Notes: generated from the letters alone by a model not told the origin. 64,000 bases of DNA from Pseudomonas hamedanensis (GCF_014268595.2 NZ_CP077091.1:3122501-3186500); one strand, 5' to 3'. Positions 37,731-53,437 are shown, numbered from the stretch's first letter. Numbers and translations are program-made.

Positions 37731-38135
37731 TCAGGGGTGTGCTTCGCGCACCCTGCCACTCCATCCCGGCACTGGCTGCATCACCAGTACCAGCCCGGAA
37801 AAGCCCAGCACCAGATAACTGAACACCTGCCAGCGCTGCGCATCCGGCCAGCCGACACGCACTGCGATATACATCGCGCACGCGTACAACGCCATTAACA
37901 GCACCTGCCCGCGAAAATCCCGCCATAGACTGCCAGGGCCCTCGGCCTGTACCAGCACCAAAACCTGAAAGACCACGCATAAAGCGGCGAAACCCACCAC
38001 CAACACTTCAAATGCGCTGGCTACTTCGTCGATCAACAGCGGCGCCAGACCGATCTGGCCCAACGCCGGCTGCAAACCGATGTGAATCAACCATAGACCA
38101 CCGACCCAAAGCATCTGGGTCAGTTGCCAAAGCAT
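37731..38135 (-). CDS. DUF4149-like membrane protein
   Basis: About 134 residues with four likely membrane helices, starting MLWQLTQMLWVGGLWLIHIGLQP, which resembles DUF4149 proteins found beside greA in pseudomonads. The longer frame to 38186 would overlap greA by 23 bp, so the ATG at 38135 is preferred. Function unknown. Converges with yhbY, 9 bp apart. Confidence 0.75.
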   Translation of the reverse strand: MLWQLTQMLWVGGLWLIHIGLQPALGQIGLAPLLIDEVASAFEVLVVGFAALCVVFQVLVLVQAEGPGSLWRDFRGQVLLMALYACAMYIAVRVGWPDAQRWQVFSYLVLGFSGLVLVMQPVPGWSGRVREAHP

Positions 38136-38163
38136 GGCGCCCGCATGCAGCGGGCGCCTTCTT

Positions 38164-38642
38164 TCAGATGTGACGAACTTCGACAATCTCGTACTCGATC
38201 ACGCCGCTTGGCGTTTTGACGGCGACCACGTCGCCCTCTTCCTTGCCGATCAAGGCGCGGGCCAGCGGCGAACCGACGGAAATCTTGCCGAGTTTGAAGT
38301 CAGCCTCATCCTCACCCACGATGTGGTAAGTGACGCTTTCATCCGTCTCGACATTGGCGATTTCAACGGTTGTGCCGAAAATCACTTTGCCGGTGTGCGG
38401 AATGGTGGTGACGTCGATGATCACAGCGTTCTGCATACGGCCTTCGATGTCACGAATCCGCGCCTCGACCATGCCTTGCTGTTCGCGCGCAGCATGGTAT
38501 TCAGCGTTTTCTTTCAAGTCACCCAACTCGCGGGCCGTACCAATGTCCTGGCTGAGCTTCGGACGAACGACCTTGGTCAGGTGAGCATGTTCTTCTTCCA
38601 GGGCTTTGGCGCCCTGAACTGTCATCGGGTACTTGGTTATGC

Positions 38643-38646
<4 letters not shown>
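38164..38646 (-). CDS. greA: Transcription elongation factor GreA
   Basis: 160 residues. N-terminal coiled coil with the acidic tip in [16 protein letters not shown] (Asp43, Glu46), which stimulates RNA cleavage in backtracked polymerase, and C-terminal FKBP-like domain ([17 protein letters not shown]). Its ATG overlaps the carB stop by 4 bp (ATGA), so it is the last gene of the carA-carB-greA operon, as known in P. aeruginosa. Confidence 0.97.
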
Positions 38647-41864
<3,218 letters not shown>

Positions 41865-41988
41865 GGGTTGTCACTCAAATCCGCAGGTCAGTCGGCAAGC
41901 CGTCTTGATCGATTTCTGAAGTCCCGAAGGGGCCGCCGTCAACGGGGCCACCCTCGAGCGCTTCTCTCTACAGTCTCAAGGCGAACGC

Positions 41989-43125
41989 TTAGCGTCGCTT
42001 GGCCATCTCGTTGATGAAGCGGTCGAACAGTGGCGCAACATCGTTCGGGCCCGGGCTCGCCTCAGGGTGGCCCTGGAAGCTGAACGCGCTCTTGTCGGTG
42101 CGCTCGATACCTTGCAGGGTGCCGTCGAACAGCGATTTGTGGATCGCGCGCACGTTGGCTGGCAGGGTGGCTTCGTCTACTGCAAAACCATGGTTCTGGC
42201 TGGTGATCATCACCACGCCTGTGTCCAGATCCTGCACCGGGTGGTTGGCACCGTGGTGGCCGTGGCCCATTTTCAGGGTCTTGGCGCCGGAAGCCAGGGC
42301 CAACAACTGGTGACCGAGGCAGATACCGAATACCGGAGTTTCGGTTTCCAGCACTTCCTTGATCGCCTGGATCGCGTAGTCGCACGGCTCAGGGTCACCC
42401 GGGCCGTTGGACAGGAACACGCCGTCTGGCTTAAGCGCCAGCACGTCGGCAGCCGGGGTTTGCGCCGGCACCACGGTGACGCGGCAACCGCGCTCGACCA
42501 GCATGCGCAGGATGTTGACCTTGACGCCGTAGTCGTAAGCGACCACGTGGTAAGGCAGCTCAGAAGCTTCGATAGTCGCGTGGCTGTCGGTTTTCAGATC
42601 CCAGACAGTCGAGCGCCATTCGTATTGAGTCTTGGTGCTGACGACTTTCGCCAGGTCCATGCCCTTCAGGCCCGGGAAGCCTTGCGCAGCGGCGATGGCC
42701 GCTTCTTCGGAGATGTTGTCACCGGCCATGATGCAGCCGTTCTGAGCGCCCTTTTCACGCAGGATGCGGGTCAGGCGACGGGTGTCGATACCGGCGATCG
42801 CCACGACATTGTTGGCTTTCAGGTAATCGGACAGGGACATCGTGTTACGCCAGTTGCTCGCGACCAGCGGCAGGTCACGGATGACCAGGCCAGCGGACCA
42901 GACGCGGTCAGACTCGGCGTCTTCAGGCGTGGTGCCGGTGTTGCCGATGTGCGGGTAAGTCAGGGTAACGATCTGCTGGGCGTAGGAAGGATCGGTAAGG
43001 ATTTCCTGATAGCCGGTCATTGCGGTGTTGAACACCACCTCACCAACGGTCTGACCGTCGGCTCCAATGGCTTCGCCGCGAAAAATGCTGCCATCAGCAA
43101 GGGCAAGTATGGCTGGCTTAGTCAA
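41989..43125 (-). CDS. carA: Carbamoyl-phosphate synthase small subunit
   Basis: 378 residues from a TTG at 43125 with GGGAGG five bases upstream; the frame opens earlier at 43149 but lacks a site. Class I glutamine amidotransferase with nucleophile Cys in [14 protein letters not shown] and His/Glu in [13 protein letters not shown]. Supplies ammonia to CarB. A terminator-like hairpin ends about 46 bp before the start codon. Confidence 0.96.
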   Translation of the reverse strand: MTKPAILALADGSIFRGEAIGADGQTVGEVVFNTAMTGYQEILTDPSYAQQIVTLTYPHIGNTGTTPEDAESDRVWSAGLVIRDLPLVASNWRNTMSLSDYLKANNVVAIAGIDTRRLTRILREKGAQNGCIMAGDNISEEAAIAAAQGFPGLKGMDLAKVVSTKTQYEWRSTVWDLKTDSHATIEASELPYHVVAYDYGVKVNILRMLVERGCRVTVVPAQTPAADVLALKPDGVFLSNGPGDPEPCDYAIQAIKEVLETETPVFGICLGHQLLALASGAKTLKMGHGHHGANHPVQDLDTGVVMITSQNHGFAVDEATLPANVRAIHKSLFDGTLQGIERTDKSAFSFQGHPEASPGPNDVAPLFDRFINEMAKRR

Positions 43126-43170
43126 GAAGACCTCCCGTAAATAACGCATGAAAGGGCGATCGCAGGTTGT

Positions 43171-43206
43171 AAAAAAGCGGAGTGACGTATGGACACGTCA
43201 CCCCGC
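43171..43206 (-). terminator. Terminator-like hairpin in the carA leader
   Basis: GCGGAGTGACGT (43177-43188) pairs with ACGTCACCCCGC (43195-43206) with one G-T type mismatch around an ATGGAC loop; six T follow on the minus strand (plus A at 43171-43176). It lies 46 bp before the carA start, downstream of dapB's own terminator, so it may attenuate carA. Confidence 0.75.
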
Positions 43207-43337
43207 TTCTTCACTGAAATTATTCTGCGCGCTTTTAGTGGACACACTAAAGCTGTAGCTTACAGAAAAGGGCGTTTTTGGTCCACCGCTAAAGAGCCTA
43301 AAAGACCGGAGAATGCGACAGGTCGTCGCCAAGCGGT

Positions 43338-43369
43338 AAAAACCGGCGCAAACAGGGCGTTTGCACCGG
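43338..43369 (-). terminator. dapB terminator
   Basis: CCGGCGCAAAC (43343-43353) pairs with GTTTGCACCGG (43359-43369), one G-T pair, around AGGGC; five T follow on the minus strand. It lies 13 bp after dapB and should end the dapB transcript. Confidence 0.82.
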
Positions 43370-43382
43370 GTTCAGCAACGGC

Positions 43383-44195
<813 letters not shown>

Positions 44196-45320
44196 TTACA
44201 AATCGCCGAAGAAGCGTTTCACACCATCAAACCAACCGGTGGTTTTCGGCGAGTGACTGTTGTCATCGGCCAGGGAGCTGCGGAATTCTTCCAGCAGTTC
44301 GCGCTGACGACGGTTCAGATTGACCGGCGTTTCGACAGCCACACGGCACATCAGATCGCCGGCACCACCGCCACGCACTGGCGCAACGCCCTTACCGCGC
44401 ACGCGGAACTGCTTGCCGGTCTGGGTGCCTTCAGGGATTTTCAGTTTGACGCGACCGTCGAGGGTCGGAATTTCCAGCTCGCCGCCCAGCGCCGCATCGA
44501 CGAAGCTGATCGGCACTTCGCAGAACAGATGCTTGCCGTCACGCTGGAAGATGTCGTGCTCGCGTACATTGATGACAACGTACAGGTCGCCAGTCGGCCC
44601 GCCCTGGGTACCCGCTTCGCCTTCGCCGGACAGACGAATGCGGTCGCCGGTGTCGACGCCAGCCGGCACTTTGACCGAAAGGGTTTTGTATTCTTCGACG
44701 CGACCGTCGCCGTGGCAGGAGTCGCACGGATCAGAAATGATCTTGCCCTGGCCATGGCAGCGCGGGCAGGTCTGCTGCACCGAGAAGAAGCCCTGCTGCA
44801 TGCGCACCTGGCCGATACCGCCGCAGGTCGGGCAGGTCGAAGGCGACGAACCTTTCTTGGCGCCCGAACCATCGCACGGCTTGCAATTGACCAGCGTCGG
44901 AACACGGATGTTCACGGTAGTACCGCGCACCGCTTCTTCCAGATTCAGCTCCAGGGTGTAGCGCAAATCGCTGCCACGCTGGGCGCCGCCACGGGAACCG
45001 CCGCGACCGCCGCCGAAGAAGTCACTGAAGACGTCGCCAAAGATGTCGGAGAAGTTCTGCCCGCCAAAACCGGCACCGCCGCCGCCCATGCTCGGGTCGA
45101 CGCCGGCATGACCATATTGGTCGTATGCCGCGCGCTTGCTGGCATCGGACAACACTTCATAGGCCTCGTTGGCCTCTTTGAATGCCTCTTCCGAAGCTTT
45201 GTCGCCCGGATTACGGTCGGGGTGGTGCTTCATTGCCAGGCGGCGATAGGCCTTCTTCAGGTCCGCTTCGCTCGTGCCCCGCTCGACACCCAATACTTCG
45301 TAATAGTCACGCTTTGCCAT
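44196..45320 (-). CDS. dnaJ: Chaperone protein DnaJ
   Basis: 374 residues from the ATG at 45320 ([15 protein letters not shown]). J domain with HPD in [11 protein letters not shown], Gly/Phe-rich linker, zinc domain with four CxxCxGxG repeats ([32 protein letters not shown]), and C-terminal substrate-binding domains. Delivers clients to DnaK and stimulates its ATPase. Confidence 0.97.
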   Translation of the reverse strand: MAKRDYYEVLGVERGTSEADLKKAYRRLAMKHHPDRNPGDKASEEAFKEANEAYEVLSDASKRAAYDQYGHAGVDPSMGGGGAGFGGQNFSDIFGDVFSDFFGGGRGGSRGGAQRGSDLRYTLELNLEEAVRGTTVNIRVPTLVNCKPCDGSGAKKGSSPSTCPTCGGIGQVRMQQGFFSVQQTCPRCHGQGKIISDPCDSCHGDGRVEEYKTLSVKVPAGVDTGDRIRLSGEGEAGTQGGPTGDLYVVINVREHDIFQRDGKHLFCEVPISFVDAALGGELEIPTLDGRVKLKIPEGTQTGKQFRVRGKGVAPVRGGGAGDLMCRVAVETPVNLNRRQRELLEEFRSSLADDNSHSPKTTGWFDGVKRFFGDL

Positions 45321-45543
45321 AAGTTTCTTTGCACCCTTAAGGACGTTCGGCAAACCTCTCCTGAGCCTCGCCAAACTCGTTGAGCCCCCATTAAGGCCCG
45401 GACCCAACTCACGTCAATTCAACGATCCTGGTCTTGATTGATGCGGTATCTGCGGCGAGAAAAGCAGGAGCATTTTCAGCCATACCGCCAGCAAGCGAGC
45501 GTTGTCGCATGCTGTAAAAATTCGCGTATTCCAGATACGCCAA

Positions 45544-45564
45544 CGCGGGAGGCAAGCTCCCGCG
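45544..45564. repeat. REP-like hairpin between dnaK and dnaJ
   Basis: CGCGGGAG (45544-45551) and CTCCCGCG (45557-45564) form a perfect hairpin with core sequence like the REP units of P. fluorescens strains. It lies in the 298-bp dnaK-dnaJ gap, which holds no other gene; it may reduce read-through or stabilise dnaK mRNA. Confidence 0.5.
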
Positions 45565-45618
45565 CGGCGACATCCTACCAGTCACCGCCGCAAGGCAGTC
45601 AACCGGGCGACCAACAAC

Positions 45619-47535
<1,917 letters not shown>

Positions 47536-47616
47536 GTTCACTCTCCCGAAACTTTGGATTTTGTTGCCGCAGCAGTGGTGGCTAACTGCGGTAGCACTTA
47601 AACGCTTGACTTCTAA

Positions 47617-47642
47617 ATGGGGGCCTTGCGGCTAATTTCAAG
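47617..47642 (-). promoter_or_regulatory. Sigma-32 promoter for dnaK
   Basis: On the minus strand, CTTGAAA (47642-47636) and CCCCAT (47622-47617) are spaced by 13 bases, an essentially perfect heat-shock promoter. It overlaps the stop codon of grpE and lies about 80 bp before the dnaK start. Confidence 0.88.
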
Positions 47643-48204
47643 CCTGTTCATCAATCGAAGGCGAAACTGGCGCAGGGGCCTTGCTGACCACGACCATGGC
47701 CGGGCGCAGCAGGCGACCATTTAGCTGATAGCCCTTCTGGAACACTTTCAGGACGCTGTTCGGTTCGACGTCAGCGCTTTCCTGCATGGCCATTGCCTGA
47801 TGGAGAACGGCGTTGAACGGTTCGCCATGCGGATCGATCGCTTCAAGCTGATAACGCTTGAGGGTGTCGTTGAACATTTTCAGGGTCAGCTCGATGCCTT
47901 CGCGCATCGGACGGATGCTTTCATCGTCCGGGTTCGACAGTTCGAGACCGCGCTCCAGGCTGTCGACGATCGGCAGCAGGTCGCCGGCAAATTTTTCCAG
48001 CGCAAACTTGTGCGCCTTCTCGACATCCTGTTCGGCACGGCGGCGGACGTTCTGCAGATCGGCAGCTACACGCAGAGACTGATCCTGCGCGGCGGCCAAT
48101 TGCTCTTCGAGCACTTGCACACGGGTCGCCAGGTCATCCCCCGAACCTTCCGGCGCCTGATTGGCTTCTGGGTTTTGCGTATCTACTGTCTGTTCGTCAG
48201 CCAT
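47638..48204 (-). CDS. grpE: Nucleotide exchange factor GrpE
   Basis: 188 residues. Disordered acidic N-terminus, long coiled coil (about 25-90: [38 protein letters not shown]) and C-terminal beta domain ending [25 protein letters not shown]. Releases ADP from DnaK. First gene of the grpE-dnaK-dnaJ cluster. Confidence 0.97.
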   Translation of the reverse strand: MADEQTVDTQNPEANQAPEGSGDDLATRVQVLEEQLAAAQDQSLRVAADLQNVRRRAEQDVEKAHKFALEKFAGDLLPIVDSLERGLELSNPDDESIRPMREGIELTLKMFNDTLKRYQLEAIDPHGEPFNAVLHQAMAMQESADVEPNSVLKVFQKGYQLNGRLLRPAMVVVSKAPAPVSPSIDEQA

Positions 48205-48259
48205 GGAATTCTCCTTTCAATTTCGTCCGCGAGCCTGACTCGCGCTTCTGCCCCGGTAT

Positions 48260-48285
48260 ATGGGGCCGCAAAATCAGGCTTCAAG
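48260..48285 (-). promoter_or_regulatory. Sigma-32 promoter for grpE
   Basis: On the minus strand, CTTGAA (48285-48280) and CCCCAT (48265-48260) are spaced by 14 bases. It lies about 60 bp before the grpE start, fitting RpoH control. Confidence 0.87.
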
Positions 48286-48404
48286 GGCTTTGAAAAATTA
48301 ACCCTACAAAAAAGTGCCGCTTTCTCATTCCCGAACGCGCTAAGAAGATCTTCCATTCAAGCAAATCGAGCTAAAGGAGGTGATTGTCAGGGCGAAACAA
48401 AACA

Positions 48405-48420
48405 CTGTATAAATAACCAG
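48405..48420 (+). promoter_or_regulatory. LexA (SOS) box upstream of recN
   Basis: CTGTATAAATAACCAG matches the gammaproteobacterial LexA consensus CTG-N10-CAG with an AT-rich centre. It lies 25 bp before the recN start. recN is a classic SOS gene. Confidence 0.85.
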
Positions 48421-48444
48421 ACCTCAAGCCTGGGAGCGGCCGTC

Positions 48445-50118
48445 ATGCTGGTGCACCTGTCTGTACACAACTACGCCATCGTTGAACATCTCGATCTCGA
48501 ACTCGATCGCGGGATGAGCGTGATCACAGGGGAAACCGGCGCCGGCAAGTCGATCATGCTCGATGCGCTGGGCCTGACCCTGGGCGATCGTGCCGACAGC
48601 GGCGTGGTGCGGCCGGGCGCCGACAAGGCCGATATTCTGGCGACCTTCGACCTTGCGGACATCCCCGAAGCCAGCGCCTGGCTGGCCGAGCGCGATCTGG
48701 ACATCGACGGGCCGTGCATTCTGCGTCGGGTCATTACCTCGGAGGGCCGGTCGCGCGGCTATATCAATGGCACGCCCTGCCCGCTTGGCGATCTCAAAGC
48801 CCTTGGCGAATTGCTGATCGACATCCACAGCCAGCACGAACATCAGTCGCTGCTGAAAACCGACACCCATCGCCGCCTGCTCGACGAATACGCTGGCGCC
48901 ACCGACCTGGCCCGCCAGGTGCAACTCGCCGCCCAGCGTTGGCGCCAGACCCGGCAAGAGCTGGAGCGCCTTTCCAATTCCGGCGATGAGCAACGCGCCC
49001 GCCATCAACTGCTCAGCTATCAGCTCGAAGAACTGGAAAACCTCGGCCTCGGCGAAAACGAACTGGAACAACTGGAGCAGGAACACAAGAACCTGACCAA
49101 CGCCGAAGCCCTGCTCGGCATTTGCCGACAGGTGGTTGAGCAATGCAGCGAGAGCGATTCCGGCAACGTGCTCAATGCACTCACCGCGAGCCTCAACCGC
49201 TTGTCCAGCGTGAACAACTCGGTCGGTGCACTCGGCGAAGCCAGCAGTCTGCTGACCAGCGCGCAGATTCAGGTTGAAGAAGCGGTCGGCGAGCTCAACC
49301 GCTTCCTCGACAATTTCGACGCCGACCCGGCGCGCCTGCAATACCTGGAAGAACGCCTCGACGCGATCTATACCCTGGCGCGTAAACACCGGATCCAGCC
49401 CACCGAAGTCGCCGAGATGCAACAGAAGCTGCTGGATGAAATTGAAACCCTCAACGCCAATGACGAATCCATCGAGCGCCTGGGTGAAGAGCTGGCGTCC
49501 TATGCCCGCCACTATCAACAGAAAGCACGCGAACTCAGCGACCTTCGCCATCAGGCGGCGGGCGGTCTCGCCAGTGCGGTGGAACAGGAAATTCAGCGAC
49601 TGGGCATGCCTGGCGGTCGGTTCACCATCGAATTGAAAGCCAATAACAGCGACGAACTGCTGCCGAACGGACTGGAGCAGGTCGAACTGCTGGTCAGCGC
49701 CAACCCTGGTCAACCGCTCAAGGCCTTGGCAAAAGTGGCATCCGGGGGTGAGCTGTCGCGGATCAGCCTGGCGATTCAGGTGATCACCGCACAGACGTCT
49801 CGCGTTCCCACGCTGGTATTCGACGAAGTCGACGTAGGTATTGGCGGCCCGACTGCCGAGATTGTCGGCCAGTTATTACGGCGCCTCGGTGATCGTGGCC
49901 AAGTGCTGACCGTGACCCACTTGCCGCAAGTGGCGGCGCAGGGACATCAGCATCTGTTCGTGCATAAGGTCCGCGATGAAAAAGCGACTCACACGGCCGT
50001 CGCGAAGCTGAGCAAGAATGAGCGCATCGAAGAAGTCGCGCGGATGCTTGGTGGTATCGATCTGACCAAGGAGTCCCTGGCCCACGCGAAAAAAATGGTA
50101 GTGACCGCGAAGGCTTAA
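48445..50118 (+). CDS. recN: DNA repair protein RecN
   Basis: 557 residues from the ATG at 48445, preceded by GGGAG at 8 bases; the frame is open far upstream but opposite grpE. SMC-like: Walker A GETGAGKS (about 29-36), central coiled coils, C-terminal signature ASGGELSRISLA and Walker B VFDEVDVGIGG. Acts in double-strand-break repair with RecA. Divergent from grpE. Confidence 0.97.
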   Translation: MLVHLSVHNYAIVEHLDLELDRGMSVITGETGAGKSIMLDALGLTLGDRADSGVVRPGADKADILATFDLADIPEASAWLAERDLDIDGPCILRRVITSEGRSRGYINGTPCPLGDLKALGELLIDIHSQHEHQSLLKTDTHRRLLDEYAGATDLARQVQLAAQRWRQTRQELERLSNSGDEQRARHQLLSYQLEELENLGLGENELEQLEQEHKNLTNAEALLGICRQVVEQCSESDSGNVLNALTASLNRLSSVNNSVGALGEASSLLTSAQIQVEEAVGELNRFLDNFDADPARLQYLEERLDAIYTLARKHRIQPTEVAEMQQKLLDEIETLNANDESIERLGEELASYARHYQQKARELSDLRHQAAGGLASAVEQEIQRLGMPGGRFTIELKANNSDELLPNGLEQVELLVSANPGQPLKALAKVASGGELSRISLAIQVITAQTSRVPTLVFDEVDVGIGGPTAEIVGQLLRRLGDRGQVLTVTHLPQVAAQGHQHLFVHKVRDEKATHTAVAKLSKNERIEEVARMLGGIDLTKESLAHAKKMVVTAKA

Positions 50119-50134
50119 CAAGTAATAGAAAGCA

Positions 50135-50160
50135 CGAAGGCGACCCTTGGGTCGCCTTCG
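50135..50160. terminator. Bidirectional terminator between recN and fur
   Basis: CGAAGGCGACC (50135-50145) pairs perfectly with GGTCGCCTTCG (50150-50160). T-rich sequence follows on the plus strand, and it lies between the convergent recN and fur genes. Confidence 0.82.
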
Positions 50161-50194
50161 TTCGTTTCGCGAATAAAAAATTCGCGCGACATGC

Positions 50195-50599
50195 TTACTT
50201 TTTCTTGCGTACGTACAGCACCAGGTTGTGATCAACCATCTCGAAGCCATGCTTCTCGACAATCGATTTCTGAAGTTTCTCGATTTCTTCGTCGAAGAAC
50301 TCGATCACTTCACCCGATTCCACGTTGACCATATGGTCGTGGTGGCCGCCATCAGCCAGTTCGAAGACCGCGTGGCCGCCGTCGAAGTTGTGGCGGACCA
50401 CGAGGCCAGCCGCTTCGAACTGAGTCAGAACACGGTAAACCGTGGCCAGACCGACGTCCTCACCAGCTTCCATCAACGCCTTGTAGACGTCTTCGGCACT
50501 CATGTGGCGCTGCTCGGTGGAGTCGAGCATTTGCAGGATCTTGACCCGTGGCAGGGTCACTTTGAGGCCGGCTTTGCGTAGTTCGCTATTTTCAACCAT
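50195..50599 (-). CDS. fur: Ferric uptake regulator Fur
   Basis: 134 residues. Winged helix (AEDVYKALMEAGEDVGLATVYRVLTQFEAAGLV) followed by the metal-binding dimerization domain with HHDHMVNVESGEVIEF and EKHGFEMVDHNLVLY. The CxxC zinc site of E. coli Fur is absent (NVES instead of CxxC), as normal for Pseudomonas. Fe(II)-dependent repressor of iron uptake. Divergent from bamE/omlA. Confidence 0.97.
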   Translation of the reverse strand: MVENSELRKAGLKVTLPRVKILQMLDSTEQRHMSAEDVYKALMEAGEDVGLATVYRVLTQFEAAGLVVRHNFDGGHAVFELADGGHHDHMVNVESGEVIEFFDEEIEKLQKSIVEKHGFEMVDHNLVLYVRKKK

Positions 50600-50696
50600 G
50601 GTCAGCTTTCTCGCGATGCTGCTTCGCAGCTTCTCTTAATGCGGGTATGATCGGCGTTTACGTTGTCCCAGCCAAGATAGTGGAAGTCGCCCACCG

Positions 50697-51224
50697 ATGC
50701 AAAACACCAAGCTCTTGCTAACCAGTTTCACCTTTGTGGGACTGCTCGCACTCGCCGGTTGTTCATTCCCCGGGGTTTACAAAATCGACATCCAGCAGGG
50801 CAATGTCGTCACGCAGGACATGATAGACCAGTTACGCCCGGGAATGACCCGGCCGCAAGTACGGTTTATCATGGGCAACCCTCTGCTTGCCGACACGTTC
50901 CATGCCGATCGCTGGGATTATCTGTACAGCCTGCAACCGGGTGGCGGTGAACGCCAACAGGAACGCATCAGCGTTATCTTCAATTCCAACGACCAGCTTG
51001 TCAGCCTGTCCGGTGACTTCATGCCGGGCGTCAGCCGTGACGAAGCCATTCTCGGCAAGGACAGTGGCACAACCGTGACCGCGCCTGCTGAAAACGCCGA
51101 GAAGCCAGCAGCGGAAAAACCGGCCAAGCCCGGTTCGATGCTGGATCAGATCCAGAAAGAAGTCGATGGTGTGGAAACCGTACCGGTTCCAACGCCAGAG
51201 CCGCTGGACACCTCGCCGCAGTAA
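50697..51224 (+). CDS. bamE: Outer membrane assembly lipoprotein BamE (OmlA)
   Basis: 175 residues. Lipoprotein signal LLALAGCS with lipidated Cys22. The SmpA/OmlA domain includes [30 protein letters not shown] and [13 protein letters not shown] Pro/Glu/Ala-rich tail of about 60 residues follows, typical of pseudomonads. Part of the BAM complex. Next to fur, as in P. aeruginosa. Confidence 0.95.
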   Translation: MQNTKLLLTSFTFVGLLALAGCSFPGVYKIDIQQGNVVTQDMIDQLRPGMTRPQVRFIMGNPLLADTFHADRWDYLYSLQPGGGERQQERISVIFNSNDQLVSLSGDFMPGVSRDEAILGKDSGTTVTAPAENAEKPAAEKPAKPGSMLDQIQKEVDGVETVPVPTPEPLDTSPQ

Positions 51225-51237
51225 TTCGCGAGATAAT

Positions 51238-51265
51238 AAAAACCCGGAGATTCCGGGTTTTTTAT
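51238..51265. terminator. Terminator after bamE
   Basis: AAACCCGGA (51240-51248) pairs with TCCGGGTTT (51252-51260), followed by TTTT on the plus strand; A residues on the other side allow use by rnfH too. Confidence 0.88.
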
Positions 51266-51284
51266 TGCCTGCCGTTTGTGCCAA

Positions 51285-51587
51285 TCAAGTATTCCGGGCT
51301 TTGGCCTCGGTCGCTTTCGCCGCGCGCAAGCGTCGTACTTCTTTAGGATCGGCCAGCAACGGTCGGTAGATTTCGATGCGATCACCCGCTTGAACCGCGC
51401 GTGAATCGGCATCGGCAACCACTTTGCCAAAAATACCCAGCGGACACTCCGCCAGATTCAGCTCAGGAAACTCTGCCGCGATTCCCGATGCCTGCGCCGC
51501 CGCGCGAACGGTCACGCCCTCAGCCACGCTGACCGCGCGTAAAACCTGCCGATCAACCGCCGCGTAGACGACTTCTATGTCGATCAT
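51285..51587 (-). CDS. rnfH: RnfH family ubiquitin-like protein (UPF0125)
   Basis: 100 residues from the ATG at 51587 (MIDIEVVYAAVDRQ), just after ratA; the frame opens 14 codons earlier inside ratA. Beta-grasp pattern with VSVAEGVTVRAAAQASGIAAEFPEL, LGIFGKVV and QAGDRIEIYRPLLADPKEVRRLRA. Function not firmly established; almost always downstream of ratA. Confidence 0.92.
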   Translation of the reverse strand: MIDIEVVYAAVDRQVLRAVSVAEGVTVRAAAQASGIAAEFPELNLAECPLGIFGKVVADADSRAVQAGDRIEIYRPLLADPKEVRRLRAAKATEAKARNT

Positions 51588-51591
51588 CGGC

Positions 51592-52026
51592 TCAACCGTG
51601 CATCTGCTTGGCGCGCTGGCAGAAAGCATCCACCAACTGATTGGCGGCCTGATTGAACAGCGGGCCCAACGTAGCGCGCACCAGCGGCCCGGCGTAATCG
51701 AAGGACAAATCCAGACTGATCTTGCAGGCCTTTTCGTTCAGCGCCTTGAATACCCAGACGCCGTGCAATTGATTGAAAGGACCTTCTTCAAGGTTCATTT
51801 CGATCGACTGCCCCGGCACCAGCGTATTGCGCGTGACGAAATGCTGACTGAGGCCGCCCTTCGCCACGCCGACACTGGCGCGCATGTGCTCCGGCGAGCT
51901 TTCCAGCACTTCGGCCTCCGAGCACCACGGCAGAAATTCCGGATAACGCGCCACGTCGTTGACCAGGTCGTAGAGAAATTGCGCCGGGTAAGGCAGCAGC
52001 GCCGATCGTTGAATATGTGTCGTCAT
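51592..52026 (-). CDS. ratA: RatA / COQ10-like START-domain protein
   Basis: 144 residues from the ATG at 52026 (MTTHIQRSALLPYPAQFLYDLVNDVARYPEFLPWC). SRPBCC fold; conserved LDLSFDYAGPLVRATLGPLFNQAANQLVDAFCQRA at the end. Family members are linked both to ubiquinone handling and, in E. coli, to inhibition of 70S association. Adjacent rnfH and smpB fit the usual order. Confidence 0.93.
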   Translation of the reverse strand: MTTHIQRSALLPYPAQFLYDLVNDVARYPEFLPWCSEAEVLESSPEHMRASVGVAKGGLSQHFVTRNTLVPGQSIEMNLEEGPFNQLHGVWVFKALNEKACKISLDLSFDYAGPLVRATLGPLFNQAANQLVDAFCQRAKQMHG

Positions 52027-52033
52027 GTAAGCG

Positions 52034-53437
52034 TTACTTCCAGAGCTGAGCGGCAAATACTACAAGAATGCCGATAGGCGCCACGTAGCGCATCAAGAAC
52101 AAAGACAGGGCAAACAGCAACGGATTGCGGATCGACAATTCGTCACGTACCGCTTCGCGCCCCATCACCCACCCGGCGAACAGTACGAAGCACAGGCCGC
52201 CCAACGGCAACATGATCCGCGAGGTGAAGAAATCGATCACGCCGAAGAAGTCCAGGCCGCTCTGCGCACCCCATTGGTAGAGGCTGAATACCCCGCCTTC
52301 GTTCACGAAAAACTTGGCCTCCTTCCAGATATTAAAGGAGAACACGGTGCCCAGACCAACGAACCAGCAGGTGAACGCCAGCCAGAAAGTCACCCAGGTG
52401 CGGCTGATTTTCGTGCGTTCAACCAGATAAGCCACCATCGGTTCGAGCAAGGAAATCGCCGAACTCCAGGCTGCCACCGCGACCAGCACAAAGAACACTA
52501 CGCCCATCAATTGGCCGAAAAATACATTACCAAAAGCAAATGGCAGGCTGACGAACATCAGGCCCGGGCCTTCACTTGGGTTCAGGCCAGCGGCGAACAC
52601 AATAGGAAACAGCGCCAGACCGGCCACCAGTGAAACGAAGGTATCCAGCAACGCCACGCCAACAACCGTGCCCGACAGCGAGGTGTTCTTCGGCATGTAG
52701 GCGCCATAGATCATGATCGAGCCGACCCCGACGCTCAGCGAGAAGAACGCGTGCCCCATCGCCGGCAGCAGGCCGTCGAGGACTTTTTCCGGGTGGAAGT
52801 CGAACATGAAATGCACGCCTTCCATGAAATGCCCGGTGGTCATGCTGTAACCCAGCAGCACCAGAATCATCACGAACAGCAACGGCATCATGATCCGCAG
52901 GCTGCGCTCAAGCCCGGCGACGACGCCTTTGGCGATCACATAGGCCGACAGCAGCATAAAAATCGTGTGCCAAAGTGTCAGGCGCCACGGATTGGAGATG
53001 ACATTGCCGAAGTACGCGCCAACCTGATCAGCCGTCGCGCCCTGAAAATCTCCGCGACCCATATCGACGATGTAATCCAGCGACCAGCCGCCAACCACGC
53101 TATAGAAAGACAGAATCAGCAACGCCGTGATCATCCCGGCAAACGCGCCCCACGACCATTTGGCCGAGTGCCCGGCTTCCAGCGCCAGGACCTTCAGGGC
53201 ATTCGCCGGACTTTGCCGCGCACGCCGGCCGATCAGGGTTTCGGCGAGCATGACAGGGACGCCGATCAGCGCGATGCACGCCAGGAACATCAGTACAAAC
53301 GCACCGCCGCCGTAGACCCCGACCATGTACGGGAACTTCCAGATACTACCCAGTCCCACGGCCGAACCGGTCGCGGCGAGTATGAATACCCAGCGGCTAG
53401 CCCAACTGCCGTGGACAGAAACCTTGTCTGTCGACAT
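52034..53437 (-). CDS. Sodium-dependent transporter (NSS/SNF family)
   Basis: 467 residues with about 11-12 membrane helices. TM1 has the sodium-site motif GSAVGLGSIWKFPYMVGVYGGGAF typical of LeuT-type transporters; TM6-8 motifs such as FFSLSVGVGSIMIYGAYMP and LDTFVSLVAGLALFP are clear. Substrate, probably an amino acid, cannot be read from sequence. Stop lies 8 bp before the ratA start. Confidence 0.93.
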   Translation of the reverse strand: MSTDKVSVHGSWASRWVFILAATGSAVGLGSIWKFPYMVGVYGGGAFVLMFLACIALIGVPVMLAETLIGRRARQSPANALKVLALEAGHSAKWSWGAFAGMITALLILSFYSVVGGWSLDYIVDMGRGDFQGATADQVGAYFGNVISNPWRLTLWHTIFMLLSAYVIAKGVVAGLERSLRIMMPLLFVMILVLLGYSMTTGHFMEGVHFMFDFHPEKVLDGLLPAMGHAFFSLSVGVGSIMIYGAYMPKNTSLSGTVVGVALLDTFVSLVAGLALFPIVFAAGLNPSEGPGLMFVSLPFAFGNVFFGQLMGVVFFVLVAVAAWSSAISLLEPMVAYLVERTKISRTWVTFWLAFTCWFVGLGTVFSFNIWKEAKFFVNEGGVFSLYQWGAQSGLDFFGVIDFFTSRIMLPLGGLCFVLFAGWVMGREAVRDELSIRNPLLFALSLFLMRYVAPIGILVVFAAQLWK

